DNA from: Marinoscillum sp965229915
GTDB lineage: Bacteria > Bacteroidota > Bacteroidia > Cytophagales > Cyclobacteriaceae
NCBI RefSeq assembly: GCF_965229915.1
Contig: NZ_CBDDJZ010000001.1
Span: forward strand, 930,001 to 994,000
Reading direction: 5' to 3'
Length of the DNA: 64,000 nucleotides
In this document: piece after piece, positions 60,746 through 64,000 of the stretch
Layout of the letters: every line of letters starts with the position of its first letter
Position numbering within the stretch: the first letter of the stretch is position 1
The notes under the pieces: generated by a model
Databases searched by the model: none
Told to the model about the DNA's origin: nothing
The model's input: only the letters and a program-made list of their open reading frames with translations
Program-made: the position numbers and the translations under genes

Positions 60746-62998
60746 ATGATCAAATCAGTCTTAGTCTATGTTCTATGCGCATTTCTCTGGTATGACTCAG
60801 TAGGTCAAACTATTGCTGGACGTGTGGTAGACAGGGTAAATAATGAACCGTTGATCGGGGCACTTGTAAGCTCTGGAAAGGACACAACTGTCAGTGACCA
60901 AAACGGACGATTTTTACTTGCTGGTCAGCTACCTGTCAATATCCAAATTCAATACCTGGGCTATCAGACAGAGTCGTTTACGTTGAGTAGCAATGAAGCC
61001 GTAGTAGGGTTAACGCCTAGCGCCACAGAACTTGGCGCTGTAATCGTCTCAGCAGGAGCTAGGAGCCGTAGTGTCTTCACTTCCCCCACGAGTATTAACA
61101 TTGTAGACAAAACATTACTCAAAAGAGATGCGCCGTTTACCACCACCGCAGCGATCAATCGGGTACCAGGCGTATATCTTCACTCTGGAACGCTCAATAC
61201 CAACCGACTGACTATCCGAGGAATCGGATCTAGAAGCCTCTATGGAACCAATAAAATTAAAGCCTACTTTGATGAGATACCCCTCACCGATGGAAGCGGC
61301 AATTCCACTATCGAAGACATAGATCAAAACTTCATCGACCGAATAGAAGTCATCAAAGGCCCCAACTCGAGCATCTATGGTGCAGGTCTGGGCGGAGTGA
61401 TACGCCTGTTCAGCCACCAGCCTGCCAGCCTGCAAACTTCAGCTAACCTCAGCCATACGATTGGATCTTTTGGTACGAGTAGATTCACTGCACTAGTAGA
61501 TCACAGCGATGGTAAAAATCAACTCTCTGCTGGTTTTAGTGATTTTAGAAGTGACGGATATCGGGAAAACAGTGAGTACTCTAAACAGCAAGCTGGCTTG
61601 ACTGCCCGGACCACCATAAATGACCGATCGTCCATTTCTTCACTGGTACAGTTTACCAGACTCAAAGCCTACATCCCCAGCTCCATCAGCGAGGATGACT
61701 TTAACAATAACCCTCAGTCAGCTGCCTATACCTGGGGACAGAGTAAGGGCTATGAATCCTACGACAAAGGCTTGCTAGGCCTTACATACAGTCAGCAATT
61801 TTCTCCCTCTGTTGATGCCAAACTGGCGGTATTCGGAAAATTCAGAGATGCCTATGAACCTCGCCCCTTCAATATCTTACAGGAAAAAACAAACACCGTC
61901 GGGACGCGATTTATCATTTCCAAAAACTGGCTATCGACCAGACTGCATGCCGGTGGAGAACTTTTTCATGACCGATACGACTGGCAGACATTTGAAAACA
62001 ACTATACAGCCGAAACCAACGGAAGCGTGCAGGGAAACATCATCTCTGACAATCGGGAAAAGCGCAATTATCAAAACATCTTTTTAGAACTGGAACAGGA
62101 CCTAACCGCTGACCTTCAGTTGACGGGAGGAGTTAACGCCAACTTCACTTCTTATGAGCTGATATCAGAATACCAACTAGATGGACCGGATGCCAGTGGA
62201 GATTATTCGTTTGACCCCATCTTCTCACCAAAAATCGGGCTCAGCTACCAACTGGATCGCCAGGCAGTATTTGTCAATATAAGTCATGGATTTTCTCCAC
62301 CGAGTCTGGAAGAAACACTCTACCCAGATGGCCAGATCAACCCCAACATCCAGCCGGAAACTGGCTGGAATTTTGAAACAGGAATCCGCGGAAATGCTGG
62401 GCAATTAAGCTATGACGTGAGTGTCTACTACATGCATATACAGAACCTTCTGGTAGCTCAGCGAACGGCTGAGGACGCATATATTGGTGTAAACGCAGGT
62501 ACTAACAACCATCTTGGCGCTGACATCCTTGCCAACTATTCTATCCCACTTGGCAAAGCATCCTCGCTGAACCTATTCTACAGCGGATCGCTAATGTATT
62601 TCCGCTTTGGGGAGTTTACCAATGACGGCCAGGTATATGACGACAACCAGCTAACCGGAGTGCCACAGCATCTGTCCAATGCAGGGATAGAACTTGTCAG
62701 TAAACATGGTTTTTATGGCAACCTGAATCTACAATATGTTGGTGAAATCCCGATGAATGACGAGAATAGCCTGTATAGTGACCCTTACCTCCTGCTGCGC
62801 TCAAGGCTCGGTTACCAATGGATTTTAGGAGGTTTTACAGTGGATCTGTATGTGGGAGTAGACAACTTAACCAACACTAAATACGCCTCTATGCTACTGA
62901 TCAATGCTACAGGGTTTGGTGGAGCAGCTCCACGCTACTACTACCCGGGACTGCCACGAAACTACTACAGCGGCCTGAAGGTCTCTTACACTTTTTAG
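60746..62998 (+). CDS. TonB-dependent outer-membrane receptor
   Basis: A 750-residue receptor; ATG 60746 gives a signal peptide MIKSVLVYVLCAFLWYDSVG, though a GTG at 60725 is in frame. The mature N-terminus is a carboxypeptidase-regulatory-like domain (GRVVDRVNNEPLIGALVSSG), then the plug domain (about 115-215; TAAINRVPGVYLHSG, RIEVIKGPNSSIYGAGLGGVI) and a large beta-barrel ending in SGLKVSYTF. It imports metal chelates or other ligands with TonB energy. Divergent from azurin; the ligand is unknown. Confidence 0.9.
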   Translation: MIKSVLVYVLCAFLWYDSVGQTIAGRVVDRVNNEPLIGALVSSGKDTTVSDQNGRFLLAGQLPVNIQIQYLGYQTESFTLSSNEAVVGLTPSATELGAVIVSAGARSRSVFTSPTSINIVDKTLLKRDAPFTTTAAINRVPGVYLHSGTLNTNRLTIRGIGSRSLYGTNKIKAYFDEIPLTDGSGNSTIEDIDQNFIDRIEVIKGPNSSIYGAGLGGVIRLFSHQPASLQTSANLSHTIGSFGTSRFTALVDHSDGKNQLSAGFSDFRSDGYRENSEYSKQQAGLTARTTINDRSSISSLVQFTRLKAYIPSSISEDDFNNNPQSAAYTWGQSKGYESYDKGLLGLTYSQQFSPSVDAKLAVFGKFRDAYEPRPFNILQEKTNTVGTRFIISKNWLSTRLHAGGELFHDRYDWQTFENNYTAETNGSVQGNIISDNREKRNYQNIFLELEQDLTADLQLTGGVNANFTSYELISEYQLDGPDASGDYSFDPIFSPKIGLSYQLDRQAVFVNISHGFSPPSLEETLYPDGQINPNIQPETGWNFETGIRGNAGQLSYDVSVYYMHIQNLLVAQRTAEDAYIGVNAGTNNHLGADILANYSIPLGKASSLNLFYSGSLMYFRFGEFTNDGQVYDDNQLTGVPQHLSNAGIELVSKHGFYGNLNLQYVGEIPMNDENSLYSDPYLLLRSRLGYQWILGGFTVDLYVGVDNLTNTKYASMLLINATGFGGAAPRYYYPGLPRNYYSGLKVSYTF

Positions 62999-63720
62999 AT
63001 CGTCCGAATCAGTTTCAAAAACTCCTCTTTGTGGGAAGCACTAATAGGGATCTTGTGCTCTCCGATGTACACCATATTCCCCTCAAACGAGTCAATAGCG
63101 GTGAAATTGATAAGGTAAGATCGATGTACTCTCATGAAATGAGGATGATCCAGTTTGGAGATAAAATGCTTCAGATTGATGGTGAGGGTGATTTTCTTGT
63201 TGCCGGTATAAATATCACAATAACTACCAACAGCTTCCACAAAATCAATCTGATCGACCATGAGCTTATTGAACCTGGATCCTTCTTTGATGAAGATGCG
63301 ATCATGCACAAAAAAGGCATCCTCTTCGTTCTCATCAGTATTGGCACTGGCCAGATTGCGAAAAGCCAACTTAATGGCCACTATCAGATTACGCTGCTCA
63401 AAGGGCTTGACAATATAAGCGGATGGCTCCACCTCCGAAGCGCGCTCCAGGTATTGTGCATCATCAAAGGCTGTGAGGAAAATGATTCCGAGGTTACCTG
63501 TTTTCCTGAGCTCACGGGCTAGTTCAATACCATCTTTGTCTCCATCGATATTGATATCGCATATGACAATGTCGGGCTGCTTTTCTTTTGCAATTTGCAG
63601 TGCAGCATCGGCGTTGCGAGCCTTCCCCACTACATCAAATTGGTTTTGGTTCAGAACTGCAATAATCTCCTCAGCGATGATAAACTCATCCTCAACCACC
63701 AGGATTTTAACTTTCTCCAT
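62995..63720 (-). CDS. LytTR-family response regulator
   Basis: A 241-residue regulator: receiver domain with phospho-acceptor D55 (VICDINIDG), switch residues TAF and VKPF, and a C-terminal LytTR DNA-binding domain (about 140-240; KLMVDQIDFVEAVGSYCDIY, HPHFMRVHRSYLIN). It follows a HisKA_2-type kinase gene on the minus strand that runs off the window. Its stop overlaps that of the TonB-dependent receptor by 4 bp. Confidence 0.92.
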   Translation of the reverse strand: MEKVKILVVEDEFIIAEEIIAVLNQNQFDVVGKARNADAALQIAKEKQPDIVICDINIDGDKDGIELARELRKTGNLGIIFLTAFDDAQYLERASEVEPSAYIVKPFEQRNLIVAIKLAFRNLASANTDENEEDAFFVHDRIFIKEGSRFNKLMVDQIDFVEAVGSYCDIYTGNKKITLTINLKHFISKLDHPHFMRVHRSYLINFTAIDSFEGNMVYIGEHKIPISASHKEEFLKLIRTI

Positions 63721-63811
63721 GCTCAGCTTTCACTAGTTTTCTTCTATATGAATAAGTGGCGATTGATTTCATGTAAAATAGACACTATCGACCAGTTCTA
63801 GAAAGATTTGG

Positions 63812-64000
63812 CTAAGAACTGATTGCAAAACTCAACTCATAGCGCAAACCCTTTTCCTGACTTACCTTCATAGTGCCATTTAGCTGTTCGGTCAGGATGT
63901 TTACCAGCCTTAGCCCAAAAGACTCCTGTTCGGTATTCTTTGTGACCTTGCCAGGTCCATTGTCCGCTATGACCAACTTTCCATTCTGATCATTTGTACG
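63812..64000 (-). CDS. Histidine kinase, C-terminal end (partial)
   Basis: The last 62 codons of a kinase that continues beyond the window. The ATP-binding domain shows LVIADNGPG (G1-like box) and ESFGLRLVNILTEQLNGTM (G2-like box and lid end), the pattern of HisKA_2/HWE-like histidine kinases common in Bacteroidota. It lies 91 bp upstream of the LytTR regulator gene, its likely partner. Sensor domains cannot be seen. Confidence 0.8.
   Translation of the reverse strand, partial: RTNDQNGKLVIADNGPGKVTKNTEQESFGLRLVNILTEQLNGTMKVSQEKGLRYELSFAISS

Overview
The window looks like chromosome from a marine member of the Bacteroidota, most likely order Cytophagales (Reichenbachiella/Fulvivirga-like). 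The support is indirect: Bacteroidota-type promoters (TAnnTTTG), a one-piece tmRNA whose tag reads GESNYAMAA, FtsX/MacB-type permeases, LVIVD-repeat and DUF6624/DUF1684/DUF2200 proteins, a LytTR response regulator beside a HisKA_2-type kinase, two GH29 fucosidases and many secreted proteins whose signal peptides end in (A/G)Q. The genus is an inference.

Layout. 1-6 kb: a sulfur/persulfide cluster on the minus strand (persulfide dioxygenase-rhodanese fusion, DUF202 protein, SulP permease, CRP/Fnr regulator, DsrE protein, fatty-acid-hydroxylase-like protein). Three near-identical 14-bp palindromes (GTAACATTTGTTAC type) lie 22-23 bp upstream of -7 boxes in front of three of its transcription units, which suggests one CRP-type regulon. 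6-10 kb: membrane proteins of unknown role and an AI-2E transporter. 10.4-14.9 kb: a gene-less stretch, a frameshifted ABC permease, a polysaccharide deacetylase and repeats. 14.9-21.5 kb: cysE-cysM, a lipoprotein, a flavin/PLP-type oxidase, an epimerase-like enzyme, and an Rrf2 regulator plus NmrA-like reductase that share one operator sequence. 21.6-28.3 kb: an accessory region of lower GC with a DoxX/HxlR divergent pair, a large orphan membrane protein, and a two-gene AAA-ATPase/TOPRIM-like module with cassette-like ends, then a repeat-rich spacer with four 22-bp iterons. 28.3-49 kb: mostly housekeeping and small-enzyme genes (metallophosphoesterase, VOC protein, AraC regulator, YdeI family, two fucosidases with a TfoX-like gene, pirin, DinB, pseudouridine synthase, acetyltransferase, RNA methyltransferase, MscS channel, LVIVD protein). 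49.2-49.8 kb: tmRNA with a duplicated 3' end, a probable integration scar. 50-64 kb: a TPR-LuxR regulator, a voltage-gated-like ion channel, a TPR protein, an OmpR/EnvZ-type pair, AEC and MFS transporters, azurin, a TonB-dependent receptor and a LytTR/histidine-kinase pair cut by the window edge.

The best candidates for something undescribed are (i) the CRP-type sulfur regulon, with its cysteine-bearing regulator and fixed operator-promoter spacing, and (ii) the AAA/TOPRIM-like module, which resembles two-gene anti-phage systems and is bounded by 10-bp inverted repeats and an attC-like hairpin. A family of three GTCGTC...GACGAC stem-loops and the tmRNA scar are smaller structural finds. No CRISPR array, rRNA, ordinary tRNA, insertion sequence or integrase was seen.
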